From Euphorbia lathyris (lineage: Eukaryota; Streptophyta; Magnoliopsida; Malpighiales; Euphorbiaceae): a stretch of 64,000 nt of DNA. The stretch covers positions 62,384,531-62,448,530 of the forward strand of contig NC_088910.1 of the NCBI RefSeq assembly GCF_963576675.1, written 5' to 3'. Positions 24,094 to 37,518 of the stretch are shown here, one piece after another; position 1 is the first letter of the stretch; each line of letters begins with the position of its first letter. A program made the translations under genes and the position numbers. The notes under the pieces were generated by a model. That model saw nothing but the letters and a program-made list of their open reading frames with translations. It had not been told where the DNA came from and searched no databases.

Positions 24094-25501
24094 TGTTGAA
24101 ACACCTTTTCACATGATTTTGATTTGACAAAATTATTTAAGTTAATCCCATGATTAAGACAATTAAATTTAAGTGCTTTGATTTAATTGTACTCATGTGT
24201 TTGTTCAATGTTGAGTATAATTATAAATGAGAACAGAAATAAAAAGTAAGACAGAATGAAGTCAGCATGAGCCACAGAAGCTGAGTAGAACACAACTCAG
24301 CATAATAGAAGAAAAGTCTTCTTCAGAACAAAAGCTTGAAGACGAAGCTAACCGAAGAAGCTGAGTAGAACATGACTCAGCCTCGCCAAAGATAAAGATC
24401 GAAGGTAATGTCTATTAAGTCTATCTGAGTGTTCATCAGGACAGCGCCAATGATCCGTTAACTAAAAGACAAAAACCGACAAGGATCTGCGCCAATTCAG
24501 AAGCTTTGGAATTACGCCAAGAGACCTTTTCGAGACGCATGGGTCAACTGACATTTGGCTAAAAGACGAAACTGACGCTAAAAGACAAACCTGACGGAAG
24601 AAGACAAGTCTGACGCCTGCTAATTTCAGCCGACAGGATTGGCCTGCAAATCTGTATGCTGACCAATGAATGATGCAAGAAGACCGTTTGAATTCAACGG
24701 ATACATCCGAATTCAAATGATTGAAGCATCAGATTTCACTATAAAAGGACAAGTTCATCACTTGGATCCTTTGCCGAAGTACAAAAAGAAAAACAATACA
24801 TACAAACAAGAAAAGCAAATACTTACACCCAAATCATATCTCTGTGTAAAAGTCTAGACTGAATTTGTATTCATCTAAAGTGTTCTTCATCTAAAAAGAA
24901 CAAATTTGTATCAATTGTAAAGATTGAGAGAGTGGTGCTGAGTACTCGGTTTTAGTACTCAGCGGTAGAGAAAATCTGAGTGTTTGGTTATAGCGCTCAG
25001 TAGGGTTGAGTAGACGAATAGAGGACGGTACTCTTGCATACTCAATTGCTTGTAAACGATTTGTGCTCTACCTTTAAAGAGCTCAGTAGTGGATTGAAAA
25101 AGCCCGAAAGGATTCTGGGGACTAGACGTATGCGGTGAGGCCGAACCAGGATAAGACTGCTGAGTAATTTCTAACCCTTCTCTTGATATATATATATATA
25201 TATATGTATGTATGTGTTGCTTGTTTAAATTACTCAGTATATAATATGTATAAGCCGACGCTGAGTAATCAGAGTGCTGAGTTGGAAGCTGACCTTGAGT
25301 GTTCATTCCCAACTCACAAGTAAAACAGTTCTAGTCAGCCTCTGACTAAAGCTGTCTTGCATCACGCTCAGCATTGCTGACCTAAACTGAGTGAAGTTGG
25401 TTAAAGAATTAAATTAAGTCAGCAATTAAGCGAAAAAGTTACATTAGTTCCTAACCCCCCCCCCCTTGGAACTAATCCTATTACATTACACGGGACCAAC
25501 A
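24094..25501 (+). repeat. 5' LTR of the Sirevirus-like element
   Basis: It starts TGTTGAAACACC and ends GGGACCAACA. A TATA box, TATAAAAG, lies at 24740-24747. A run of about eleven C residues occurs near 25456. Compared by eye with the 3' LTR at 36288 it differs by several percent, so the insertion is not recent. It also preserves the empty site GTATGCGGTGAGG near 25130, where the 3' LTR received the Ogre-type LTR. Confidence 0.92.
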
Positions 25502-25503
25502 AG

Positions 25504-25515
25504 TGGTATCAGAGC
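25504..25515 (+). other. Primer-binding site, initiator tRNA-Met type
   Basis: TGGTATCAGAGC lies two bases after the 5' LTR. It is the standard Copia primer site complementary to the 3' end of initiator tRNA-Met. Confidence 0.95.
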
Positions 25516-25565
25516 GCAGTAGCTCACTACTCAAAGATAAAACTATCTTGAGCTGATCTTTATAA

Positions 25566-28500
25566 ATGGTTGAGAACAGCACTCGTTTCCTTCTTGGAAA
25601 TCAAACAACACAGATACTCCCTGAGGGATTATCTATTAGTCGGCCTCCCTTGTTCTTCGGATCAAATTATACATTTTGGAAGAACAGGATGAAATTTTTT
25701 ATTCAGGCTACAAACATGAGTGCATGGCTTGCAATAGTCCAAGGCCCGTTTGTGCCTTACAAAATGGTAAACAACGAGAAAGTTGTTAAGAGTGAAACTG
25801 AGTGGTCAGAGGATGACCTTAAAAAACTGCAAAATAATACTTCGGCTATCAATATGCTTCACTGTGCATTAGATGCTGCAGAGTACAACAAAATTTCAGG
25901 TTGTGAGTCAGCACAGGAAATATGGAAGAAGCTGGAAGTGACCTATGAAGGTACCAGCAAGGTCAAGGAATCAAAGGTGAACCAACACATGAGACTATAC
26001 GAGCTGTTCGAGATGAATGACAATGAAGAAATCTCTGAAATGAACGCTAGATTCACCAACATCATAAATGAGCTGAAAAGACTCGGCAAGAACTTCACAG
26101 AAGAAGAGCAGGTGAAGAAAATCTTGAGAAGTCTACCCAAGAGCTGGCAAGCTAAGAAGACAGCTATGGAAGAAGCTCATGACTTAACTACCTACAAATA
26201 TGATGAGCTGATCGGATCTCTGCTGACCCACAAGATCTCCATGAAAAATTTTGAAGCTAAAGACAAAACTAAGGACAAGAAGCAAAAATCCCTTGTCATG
26301 AAAGCCGACTCAACAGAAGCTGACTTATCAGATGATGAAGAGATGGATATATTCACCAGAAAAATGAAGAAGCTGTTCAGAAAGAATGACAAGAACAGCA
26401 AAAGGCAATTCAAGAGAAGCGATAAATACAAAGCTGAGCCCAGCGACAGCATATACAAAAAGGACAGCTTGAAGCCTGTCACATGCTTTGAATGCCATCA
26501 AACTGGGCACATTAAGTCAAGTTGTCCCACTCTGAAGAAAGAAAAGAAAGGCAGCAGAAAAGCAATGGTGGCAATATGGAGTGACAGTGATGAGTCAACC
26601 TCATCATAAGCTGATGCCATGGAGTCAGCAAACATATGTTTTATGGCTGATGAATCTGCTGACCAATGCTGATCTAAGAAAGCTGACCTCTCAGATGAAT
26701 CTGGCCAAGAGGAACACTCAAATGAGGTAACATCTATTCTCTTGCTTAGAAATGAAATGGTTAACGCCCTGAGTGATCTATATACACTGATCAAAAAGTG
26801 TAACAAAAAAATAAAGGCACTTAGCAGGCGATGTGATGAGATTGAAGAGGTCAAACTAAGTGACCTCCGACATATGCTCCAGGACAACACCAGGCAAGAT
26901 GTAAATCTAAAAATCATGCATCGGTTTGTCTCGTAAGTCCAATTAGATTCCAAGAAACTGAGAAAGAACATCACATCTATACAGAACCGGCTGAGTACAT
27001 CAGCTAAGAAAAGGTTCTATCCCAATGCTAAGTATCATGGTACTGGTCAGCCTAGACAATACACTCAGCAGAACAGTCAGTGTGACTGCTGTGGAAAGAG
27101 AGGACACACTATAAACGTGTGTTGGTATGCTCAGCACCATCGTGCTGACCAAAAGAGGAAATACCCTCAAAGGGTAATCTTTTGTGACTTTTGTGGTAAA
27201 GATGGCCACACCATAAATGTATGCCGTCACAAAGCAAAATATGATGTTTTACCTGTTTATGCTAACCAACGAGGACCCAAAAATAATTGGGTACCTAAAG
27301 ATGAATAGTTTAAATTGCAGGTGAGCCTGAGGTGCGCGGAGAAGTCAAAGCTTTGGTATATTGACAGCGCATGCTCGAGGCATATGACTGGTGATGAAAC
27401 TCAGTTCATCACACTTGTGCGTAAATGAGGTGGAAATGTAAGCTTCGGAGACAGCAAAAAGGGTAAGATAGTAGGATCATGTACTATCGGAGGAAATCCT
27501 ACTATTGAGTCAGTCTCCTTAGTCAGGGGTCTCAAATATAACCTATTGAGCGTGGCTCAGCTGTGTGACAGCGGTAGAAAGGTTGTATTTGATGCCACTG
27601 AGTGTCGGATGCTCGAGGGAAAAACAAATGTTTTGATTTTAACTGCCCCTCGTGTTGACAATGTGTTCATGTTGAGCTTAGAAAAGAGATTTTCAAAAAA
27701 TATATACTTAGTGTCAAAGGAAGACAATTCCTAGCTATGGCATAGGAGACTTGGTCATGTAAGCATGGACCTCCTTGCCAAATTAGCAAGAAAGCAATTA
27801 GTTGAGGGTTTGCCCAAACTTAGATTTGAGAAAGATCAATTATGCAATGCTTGTCAGTAAGGTAAACAAACTAAAAAGTCTTTTCAAAGTAAAAATATTG
27901 TCTCAACCAAACGACAATTGGAATTGCTACACTTGGATCTTTTTGGACCTGTCCAACCACTCAGCTTGGGCGGTAAGAGATTTTCCTTAGTCATTGTAGA
28001 TGATTTCTCTCGGTATACTTGGGTCATCTTGCTGAGTAGCAAGGATGAAGCCTTTGAGATGTTCTCAACACTGATCAGAAAACTTGAAAATGACAAAGAT
28101 TTAAAATTAGCTCACATCCGTAGTGATAATGGCGGAGAATTAAAAAACCAACAGTTTGATGAATTCTGTGAAGTCAGCGGCATTGACCATAATTTTTCTG
28201 CTCCTAGAACTCCTCAACAAAATGGGGTAGTTAAGAGGAAGAACAGAACATTAGTTGAAATAGCTAGGACAATGCTGAGTGAGAATATGCTTCCAAAGTA
28301 TTTCTGGGGTGAAGCTGTCAAGACAGCGTGCTATATACTCAATAGGGCTTTAGTTAGACTTATACTTAAGAAAACCCCCTATGAACTTTGGAAAGGACCA
28401 AAACCCAACATTGGATATTTTCGTGTCTTTGGTTGTAAATGTTTTATACTCAATACGAAAGACAACCTTGCCAAGTTTGATTCTAAAGCTGACAAAGCGA

Positions 28501-30443
28501 TCATTTTAGGGTACTCAACTAACAGTAAAGCATATAGGGTGTTCAATAAACGAACTCAAGTTGTAGAAGAGTCTGTTCATATCGAGTTCGATGAAACTGA
28601 CCCTGCAAGAAAGTCATGTCAGTCTGCCGAAGATGACCCATGCTCAGCTTCCGCTGACTAAAATGGAGCCACTGAGTCACTACCACACAGGCTGACCAAA
28701 GATAAAAACAAACCAGAAATTACCTTTACTGACCAATCTAAAACTGCAAAGATTGTTGAAACACCTGCTCCTAATAACTCAACACTACCCAAAGAGATCA
28801 AAATTCCAAGAGGACACTCGGAGAAGTTCATTATTGATGCTGCTGAGAACAACCTGATGACAAGAAATCAACTCAGAAGATATCTTAGCAATGTTGCGTT
28901 CGTCTCAGTCCATGAACCAAAGAACTTCACCGAAGCTGAGCATGATGAATTCTGGATCAACGCTATGCAAGAAGAGCTTGATCAATTCAAGAGAAATGAG
29001 GTATGAGATTTGGTGCCAAAACCTAGGAATCAAAAGACCATAGGAACTAAGTGGGTCTTTCGAAATAAACTAGATGAACAAGGTAATGTAGTCAGGAACA
29101 AAGCTAGACTGGTAGCTTAGGGCTACAGTCAGAAAGAAGGCATTGACTATGGTGAGACCTTCTCACCCGTAGCTAGGTTAGAAGCTATAAGAATATTATG
29201 TGCATATGCTAGCTTCATGAACTTTAAACTATTCCAAATGGATGTCAAGAGTGCATTTCTTAATGGATTTATAAACGAAAAGGTGTATGTTAGTCAGCCT
29301 CCCGGGTTTGAAGATCCAAAATTTCCAAACCACGTTTATAAACTCAAGAAGGCCCTGTACGGCCTGAAACAAGAACCACGTGCTTGGTACGAAAGGTTGA
29401 CCAGTTTCCTGCTGACCAGGAACTATGTCAGAGGTAAAGCTGACACAACCTTATTCATTAAGAAAAAGGGTAAAGATACAATGCTGGCACAAATTTACGT
29501 AGATGATATTATCTTTGGTGCTACTAATGAATCTATGTGCAAAGAATTTAGTAAACAGATGCAAACTGAGTTCGAGATGTCAATGATGGGCGAACTCAAT
29601 TTCTTCCTTGGACTTCAAATTAAGCAAGGGAAGAACGACATCTTCATTAGTCAGTCTAAGTATGCCAAAGAAATATTGAAGAAATTCGATATGGAAGAAT
29701 GTAAGTCCATATCTACCCCAATGGGTACTGACACTGTGCTCTGCGCTGACGAGAAAGGTAAGTCAGTAGACATCGAGTTATATCGAGGTATGATTGGCTC
29801 TCTACTTTATCTAACTGCTAGTAGGCCTGACATTCAGTACTCAGTATGTTATTGCGCAAGATATCAAGCTGACCCCATAGAATCTCACTATATAGCTCTG
29901 AAAAGAATTTTTAGATATTTGCAGAGCTCAGTTAATGCAGGTTTATAGTATCCAAATACAAATGACTTCACACTCATTGGATACACTGACGCTGACTATA
30001 GACGAGATAAGCTAGAGCGTAAGAGTACTTCAGGAGGATGTCACTTCCTTAGAAGCTGTCTAGTATCTTGGTTCAGTAAGAAGCAATCGTCAGTGGCCCT
30101 GTCAACAACTGAAGCTGAGTACATTGCTGCTGGAAGCTGTGTGGCACAAGTCCTATGGATTTAGTAACAACTGGAGGATTATGGAGTACAAACAGAAACA
30201 ATTGAAGTCAAATGCGACAACAAGAGTGCCATTGACTTATCCAAAAATCCAATCCAACACAGCAGGATGAAGCATGTCAGCATTTGGCATCACTTCATTA
30301 GAGACCATGTACTCAAAGGTGAGATCAAACTGACCTATGTACCAACCGATGAACAGCTTGCGGATATCTTCACAAAGCCTTTGGCTCGTGAGCAATTTAA
30401 CATACTAAGGGAAGCTATCGGTATGTCTAATCCTCTTCAATAG
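25566..30443 (+). pseudogene. Sirevirus-like gag-pol polyprotein, broken by nonsense codons
   Basis: One reading frame runs the whole length with about 13 in-frame stops and no frameshift that I could detect. Gag (25566-26609 still open, 347 codons) has a UBN2-type domain and a CCHC knuckle CFECHQTGHIKSSC. Two more knuckle-like CxxCGxxGH motifs follow at about 27080-27230. Protease reads DSACSRHMTG near 27360. Integrase has LWHRRLGH, then LLHLDLFGP and SDNGGEL; its expected catalytic Glu is Lys (codon 28233-28235, GVVKRKNRTL). Reverse transcriptase has FQMDVKSAFLNG and YVDD (29496-29507); RNase H has STTEAEY. Stops lie at 26607, 26670, 26934, 27306, 27426, 27732, 27858, 28659, 29004, 29118, 29946, 30162 and 30165. 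Confidence 0.9.
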
Positions 30444-30956
30444 TTTTCTGTGCTTAAATGAATGTTGAGTGATTATTACATGCTGAGTGATTAGTAACTA
30501 TTACATGCTGAGCTAATATGAATTACATAAAATCACCTTATACTGAGTAGACATACATACTGATTGATTATCATAAGCCGAGTCACTATGAATACAAATA
30601 TCCCTTCTACGTAAAACTGAGCACTCAGAAAGTCAAAAATGTTTAGTATTCTAGATACTGAGTGAAACCAGTTGCACAATAAATGCTAGCACGCGCATTA
30701 AGTAGCCACCTAGGATGACGTAAGCATAATAAATAGAAACCACATGCGCCGAATGTGTCATAAATGCTAGGGATAACAGACGATTGATCAACTCGAGGTG
30801 AAACCGCCATTCCGACCTATCAGATCAACCCAAAATGACTATAAATAGTGGACGATTTCCCACTAAACTCTCTTTACACTTGAAATCTTTGGCATTCGAT
30901 TTCTCTCTCTTTAATACCAAATCCTCTAAACTCTCTCAAGAAATCTCAAGAACATC
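30444..30956 (+). other. Spacer between pol and the downstream ORF
   Basis: Non-coding leader rich in TGAGT/CTGAG words (for example ATGCTGAGTGATTA near 30480). A TATA-like CTATAAATAG at 30839-30848 lies about 115 bp upstream of the next ORF and might be an internal promoter; that is inference. Confidence 0.4.
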
Positions 30957-33900
30957 ATGTCTAACGATTCCCAGAACAACTCTGGCCGCGATTACGGCGA
31001 CAATAAATCCGAGCTAAACCCTCCGTCTCCTGCTCAGGAGGACTATGAGGAGACTTCAACTGAGTCTCAAGGACATGGTCAGCATGACCAATCCAAGGTC
31101 AGCACTCCGAGCAAAAACCCCAAAGCTGACCAAGAAACTCCTTCAAAAAGGAAAAAGGAGAAAAAGAACAAGCAATCCCAAGAAAGGGTTTTCCTTTAGG
31201 TCTTCAAAAGCGTGCAAAAGTGTAAAGTCTTTCGTTCCCGTTGGTTTTCCAAGGGATTTGTAGAAGCTGAGAAGCCCTTCTCCGAAGATGATGTTGACCA
31301 CTTAGTCACCAGGGTAAAAAACACGGACATCACCATCACACGTCCTACCTCGCTAAATTGTTGAAGCTGACGGCTAAAGGCTCAGAACTCAGGACCACAA
31401 ACGACTACACACGCATTGACTATACAGTTGAGTTTTGTAAACCCAAGAACCATAAAGGTGAAATAGCGAGCACTTGCACGTGTTAGCCTAAGAAAATGGC
31501 CCATTATATCCTGACCAACTTCCTATTCCCCAAGGTCAACTCCTCCTCATCAGCTTCGAACTTTGAGTAGTGCTTCATTTGGCACATGTTGAACTATAAG
31601 CCACTCAACATGCCCGTATTCCTCATCGGTGCTTTCCAACGCAGTACCGAGACACTTAGGATGGGTTCCCTTATCACTAGAATACTCCAGGATTATAAGG
31701 TCAGTATTGTAGAGGAGATTGAAATTTTTGGTACAGAAATCACTGCTGCCGTACTGTTCGGCTTAGCCTACAACCAACCCATCAAGCCCAAGAAAGGAAA
31801 GGGGGTTGCAGTTGAAGAAGATCCCACTGATGAAAATGAAGAAGGGGATAATATGGTTGAAGGGGATAATATGGTTGAAGCAGCACAGGATGCGCTGACT
31901 ATGAAAGGGAAGAAAGTGATGGGTGACAAGGAACCCACTGACCGCACTAGGCAAGATAAGAAGCGGAAAGCTAACCAATCCGCAAGAGATATTAACACAG
32001 CTCCGAAGAAGATTCAGATAATCTCCATTGCAAAGAAAGCTGCTGCTGAGCAAGCTCAAAGGGAACCTAAGTCAGCGGAGAAGCAGAAAAGGCAAGTTGA
32101 GCCTGAGGAAGAAAGTGAGGAGACACATGATCAGCCCTTGAAAAGGAAGAAAACTTCTGGGCTAAACCCACTTGACGCTCCTCCACTTGACTTCGTGATC
32201 ACTAAGAAATCCCACTTCGTGCGGAGTCAAGAAATAGATCTGGAGAAAGTTCCTTCTGGTCAGGAGGAAGAATTGGGTGATACTGAGGGACATCCTCAAG
32301 CTGATAAGTTGGGTGATGCTGAGCAAAGTAAACCAGTAGATGTTGACCAAGCTGAGCATCTTGCTGAGTCACTAGTGAAGGACAAGGTTGTGGAAGGCCT
32401 TGGTACTGACCTTAACTCCTCCTCCGAGTCTCTTGAGTCCATTCCTGCTGATCCTACTCCACGAACCAAAACTCCTAAGGACAGTACGGACAAGCGTTTC
32501 AAACCCAAAGCTCAAAAGCCCAACCTCATTGATTTGATAGATGACTCCCCACTCAGAGATCCAATCACTGACCTTACCAAGCTTTAGTTCCAATTCTTCT
32601 TCACTGTCACTGAGCCAACTCCGGAACAACTCTAGGAAAAACAAGCCTCTATTTCTCGAGCTAAGGAATAAGCCGACCCAACAGTACCTAAGGGTCCACT
32701 CTCTGCCAACACTTCTGCTCAACCTTCCACTGAGCAAGTGCTCGAAGTCCATGCTGCTCAACCAAACGAGCTAGCAAAGGAAACTCCTGGTCAAGTCAGT
32801 TCTGAATTGCCTCAACCTTCCAAATCTACTCAACTTCAGATTGATACTAAGCAGGTCAATCTCTCTACTGATCCATCTCTTCCTACTCCTTCAAAGCAGA
32901 ATGACATCCAGTCAGCTCATGCTGCTGACCTGGCTAAAAGTGCAGCTGCTGACCAAGCTGGCACCTCAACTTCTCAGCACCAAACACCTCCTCCATCTGG
33001 TGCTGACAAGACTCCGGCCTCTGAGCAAAACGTTGATGAATCCTATGCTTACCTACATGCTTCTGAGTCTGGCAGAAAAATTATTGACTCACCTCAAGCT
33101 CTCCTTCAGGATCTTCATCAAACTCAGGCCGATGCTGCTGGGTCTGTTCATGTTGAGCCAACACAAATCTCCTCTGTCACTCAACTTTTGACTGAAATCA
33201 AGGGTCTCAAAGACTTGATGAGTGTCATGACGTCTTTTGCTTCTCAACAGCCCAAGCAAGAGTCAATAGTGAAGCTGGCCAAACTCCAACTGATGATGGT
33301 GAATCATATGAACGCCATCCAAGGTCAACTCAATGCATTATCAGCTGTGAACTCAACATATGCAACCTCTGCTGAGGTTACTCAACACTTCTCTCAGCTG
33401 ACCTCTGAGCTGACCGGAGCTCGTGAACTAATCTCCTCCTCCTCTCAGTGTTCCATCGAATAGATTGGTGAAGCCATTCGCCTACTCAACCTGAATAAAG
33501 AGGAAATGGACACTGACCCAGTGAAGAAAAATGAGATTCTGCAATGCACTCAAACCACCCTTATGGAGGTTCGGAAAACAAACACTCAACGTCAATAATA
33601 TGACACTTCCCTGCTCAGGATGTATCATCAATCATATGCCCGGATGACAGAATCAATAACTTGGATCGGGAAATCTCAAGAGTATCTGCTTAGTATGCTC
33701 AGTGCTAACATTAAGATCCCCGCTTCCACTATGTCCGATGGCATGCATGTCTTCCAAGGTCTTAGGGAGAGTACGAGTCAACTCCAACTATACTCCTCTA
33801 AACTGACTCGTGCTGTTCAATAGGGAACATTCTATCCTCCTCCTCCAATTCCCGATGATGGCAAAACAAGGGAGAAAGAACACCCAAGGCAAGCTGCTGG

Positions 33901-34057
33901 AACTCAGCAGAAACAGGGGGAGATAACTAAGCCAGCTGCCGGAACTCAGCAGAAGCCTAGTTCAACTTCTGCTAACCCAAGCACCCACACTCAGCAACAA
34001 TGCACTGCCCAAACCAAACTTAAGCCAAATCAAGTTCAAGCCAACATTAGGAAATAG
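30957..34057 (+). pseudogene. Extra ORF after pol (env-like position), broken
   Basis: It begins MSNDSQNNSG at 30957 in the same frame as gag-pol. Around 31350-31370 the reading frame shifts, after which one frame continues to 34057 with several stops. Recognisable stretches are VEAEKPFSEDDVDHLV near 31260, FLIGAFQRSTETLRMGSLI near 31620 (reminiscent of the 'putative plant transposon protein' domain found in retroelement extra ORFs), a long Lys/Glu/Pro/Gln-rich low-complexity centre, and a helical segment near 33180-33420 (TQLLTEIKGLKDLMSVM). No signal peptide or clear membrane segment is visible, so an envelope role is not supported. Sireviruses often carry an ORF here. Confidence 0.65.
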
Positions 34058-34310
34058 TGTTAGCAATAGTCTATAGTGTTTGTAACTTGTATTTTGTGGT
34101 GTGCTATGCTGAGTTATATAACTTGAAAGCATCTTCTTATCCAAACTGGCTTATCTATATACGATGCTTACTTGTTATGCTTATATGTTGATCTGTCATA
34201 CTTAACCATTCATTGAACAACAAAATAAAAGCTTGTGAACATAAGAAATATACAAGTAAAAATTACTCAGCACACAACTCTGATACTCATATGCGACACT
34301 AAGTAATAAC

Positions 34311-36013
34311 TGTTGGTGTGCCCTAGTTTTTAGGCATTGGTTCATGTATATTGTATTGTGCTTTTGATTATTCTTGCATAGATACACTATTTGTGTTACA
34401 TTAATAAAGGCATTGATCTAGTTCATTTATATCTTGTGCTATAATATGAATAGAGAATCTGTTGATTGATAATCGTAAAACCATATCCCAAGTCTATTCT
34501 ATCATGGGAATGATTAGGACCACAGACTTGTATATTCGACGACTGTATGGTAGTAATTGATACTAGTCATAGCACTTGATAAGTCAGTTGTGAATATGGG
34601 TACATGTTGTATACATGTGACTGGATCGATCCGCTCGAGAAAACTACATGGTGGTTGTGTCATTAGTTTTCTTAAGTAGGTCTCTAACTGTCTTCAGACC
34701 AGATTTCATTATAATATCGATGTGGGATCTGGTTCACTTTGACATACGCCTAACAGGTCTGTAACAGGATGCCAAATACGGGTATGATTGGGTGAACACG
34801 TGAACACATTAGTATTGATAGTGAAGTGATGGAATTACCACTCACATAACAATGAGATGATATCACAGGCCACTTGATAAGTGAGATTGATAAGTGTGTG
34901 GCCACACCCTGATAAGTAGTTTACTTATCTGATTCATTAATCTACTTAAGATAAAAAAAATATCATAAACATCAGAGAGGATGACAGCCGCCATGTCTCT
35001 AGTTTATAATATCGATATCAAATGGTAAAAGAAGTTAAGAGATAACTACAGGGTCTCTGCATCTTTAGACTGCTGAAATAGCTGTATTGGTTAGGGGCAG
35101 TAATGGTTTGCTAGAACCCACTTACTGTCTGTGGGCCATGAGCCCACTACTAGCTAAGGACAGTCCCATAGGATCGTGCACATTGAACATCTGAGTTAGA
35201 ACTTATAGAGCGGTACACTGGAGGGATGAGATTAATTAATTGGTTGACGGTAAAATGTCAAGGTAATTAATTGGTGGTTAATTGATTGATTAATTGATAC
35301 TTTGTATCAATGTAATTGATTAATGGATTTAGGCGTTGAGTATTTAATTGGTTAATTAGTTTACGGGATGTAATTAATTAATTTGTAAATTAATGAAATT
35401 GCATTCGTGAATAATTAATCAAACTAATACGTCAATTTATTAATTAGTGCTATTTATTTAATTGGGATGATTAAATTTAATCTAATTGTAACTAATTGCA
35501 TAGAATAAATACTATTGGTATTTATTTAAGTGATTATGTTAGGATTAGATTAGTTTTGTAATTAACCAATTAACCCTAAACCAATTAGGTTTAGGAATAA
35601 CTACACTATATATAATACAAGCCTAAAACCTAAATCTAACCTAATTAACTACTATTCATTCGGCCAACTAAATTGCTTTGAAGAAGCAATAACAAAATCG
35701 CAGCCACCATTCATGGCTTGGGATTTTATTGGCTAATTACATAATTCCTTCAGTTCATCCTCCGTTCTTCGGCTAGCACCGGTTCTGACTCAATAGTTGT
35801 TCGTGCACCTGACTACGGAGATCTTACTACCTTGTGGATTCTTCAGCCGTCTCTAGAAGAGACAGTCCGTGTATGTTTATATCCCTAAACGGATCAAAAG
35901 GTTTTATTCAATCAATGGTTAACGGACAAAGATCAAATTAAAGGGATTAGAAATAAATTTTAAACCGCAATTCCGCTGCGCTACAGTTGATTAACTGGCA
36001 ATAATCCCTAACA
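34311..36013 (+). mobile_element. Solo LTR inserted in the Sirevirus-like element
   Basis: It starts TGTTGGTGTG and ends CCCTAACA, with target duplication ATAAC at 34306-34310 and 36014-36018. A TATA-like run (ACTATATATAATAC) is near 35605. The 3' part has TTCCGCTGCGCTAC just before the end, a motif common in Copia LTRs. The length is 1703 bp and no internal region remains. The exact family is unknown. Confidence 0.88.
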
Positions 36014-36185
36014 ATAACTATATGTTCCAAGTATTGACCATCTTCTAAAAGCTGACCTAGGCTCATCTGAATTAGATCTTGGAAGGTCTAGAATTGAACT
36101 AAGTCAGTAAAGGCATGTCTTGATTTCACTCGATTAAATCTTAGAAGGTTTAGAGTTAATTTAAGTCAATAGATGCAACCCTTAC

Positions 36186-36287
36186 GGGGGAGTAACTTCA
36201 GAAGGATAAATGGTAAATCAATCATGGGGAACTTTGATGCTGAGTTCCATAATTAAATATTTTTGCCAACATAAAAATGGGGGAGTT
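36186..36287 (+). other. Polypurine tracts before the 3' LTR
   Basis: The tract AAATGGGGGAGTTT at 36274-36287 abuts the 3' LTR. An additional GGGGGAG lies at 36186-36192. Multiple purine tracts before the 3' LTR are a described Sirevirus feature. Confidence 0.75.
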
Positions 36288-37341
36288 TGTTGAAACACCT
36301 TTCCACATGATTTTGATTTGACAAAATTATTTAAGTTAATCCCATGATTAAGACAATTAAATTTAAGTGCTTTGATTTAATTGTACTAATGTGTTTGTTC
36401 AATGTTGAGTATAATTATAAATGAGCACAGAAATAAAAAAGTAAGACAGAATGAAGTCAGCATGAGCCACAGAAGCTGAGTACAACACAACTCAGCATAA
36501 TAGAAGAAAAGTCTTCTTCAGAACAAAAGCTTGAAGACGAAGCTGACCGAAGAAACTGAGTAGAACGTGACTCAGCCTCGCCAAAGATAAAGATCGAAGG
36601 CAACGTCTATTAAGTCAAGCTGAGTGTTCATCAGGACAGCGCCAATGATCCGTTAACTAAAAGACAAAAACCGACAAGGATCTGCGTCAATTCAGAAGCT
36701 TTGGAATTACGCCAAGAGACCTTTTCGAGACGCATGGGTCAACTGGCATTTGGCTAAAAGACGAAACTGACGCTAGAAGATGAACCTGGCGGAAGAAGAC
36801 AAGCCTGACGGCTGCTAATTTCAGACGATAGGATTGGCCTGCAAATCTGTATGCTGACCAATGAATGACGCAAGAAGACCGTTTGAATTCAACGGATACA
36901 TACGAATTCAAATGATTGAAGCATCAGATTTCACTATAAAAGGACAAGTTCATCACTTGGATCCTTTGCCGAAGTACAAAAAGAAAAACAATACATACAA
37001 GCACATACAAACAAGAAAAGCAAATACTTACACCCAAATCCTATCTCTGTGTAAAAGTCTAGATTGAATTTGTATTCATCTAAAGTGTTCTTCATCTAGA
37101 AAGAACAAATTTGTATCAATTGTAAAGATTGAGAGAGTGGTTCTGAGTACTCGGTTTTAGTACTCAGTGGTAGAGAAAATCTGAGTGTTTGGTTACAGCG
37201 CTCAGTAGGGTTGAGTAGACGAATAGAGGACGGTACTCTTGCATACTCAATTTCTTGTAAACAGTTTGTGCTCTACCTTTAAAGAGCTCAGTAGTGGATT
37301 GAAAAAGCCCTAAAGGATTCTGGGGACTAGACGTAGGCGGT
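36288..37341 (+). repeat. 3' LTR of the Sirevirus-like element, first part
   Basis: It matches 24094-25125 of the 5' LTR with scattered substitutions. TATAAAAG is at 36935-36942. It is interrupted after GCGGT (37337-37341), which is repeated after the inserted Ogre-type LTR at 52138-52142 and again at 57644-57648. Confidence 0.92.
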
Positions 37342-37518
37342 TGTAGACACCGAGTCGGAGGACCTGTGACGAAAACCTTTAACAAAGCGGTCGAAGCGGT
37401 TGATTCCGGAAAAATTTTGAAAGAAAAAGAGAAAAATGTATAATAGCAAAGCGGTGAGTCAACGGGTCGCAGTCGTCGAGTAGACGGCTCGTGGACGCTC
37501 CGCGAAGTGGTGCGAACG

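Noticed and set aside
24959..25312. A 117-codon minus-strand frame in the Sirevirus LTR
   Set aside because: It runs across the LTR and its TA microsatellite and is not preserved in the 3' LTR.
26498..26974. A 158-codon minus-strand frame
   Set aside because: It is antisense to the Sirevirus gag region, is low in complexity, and shows no domain.
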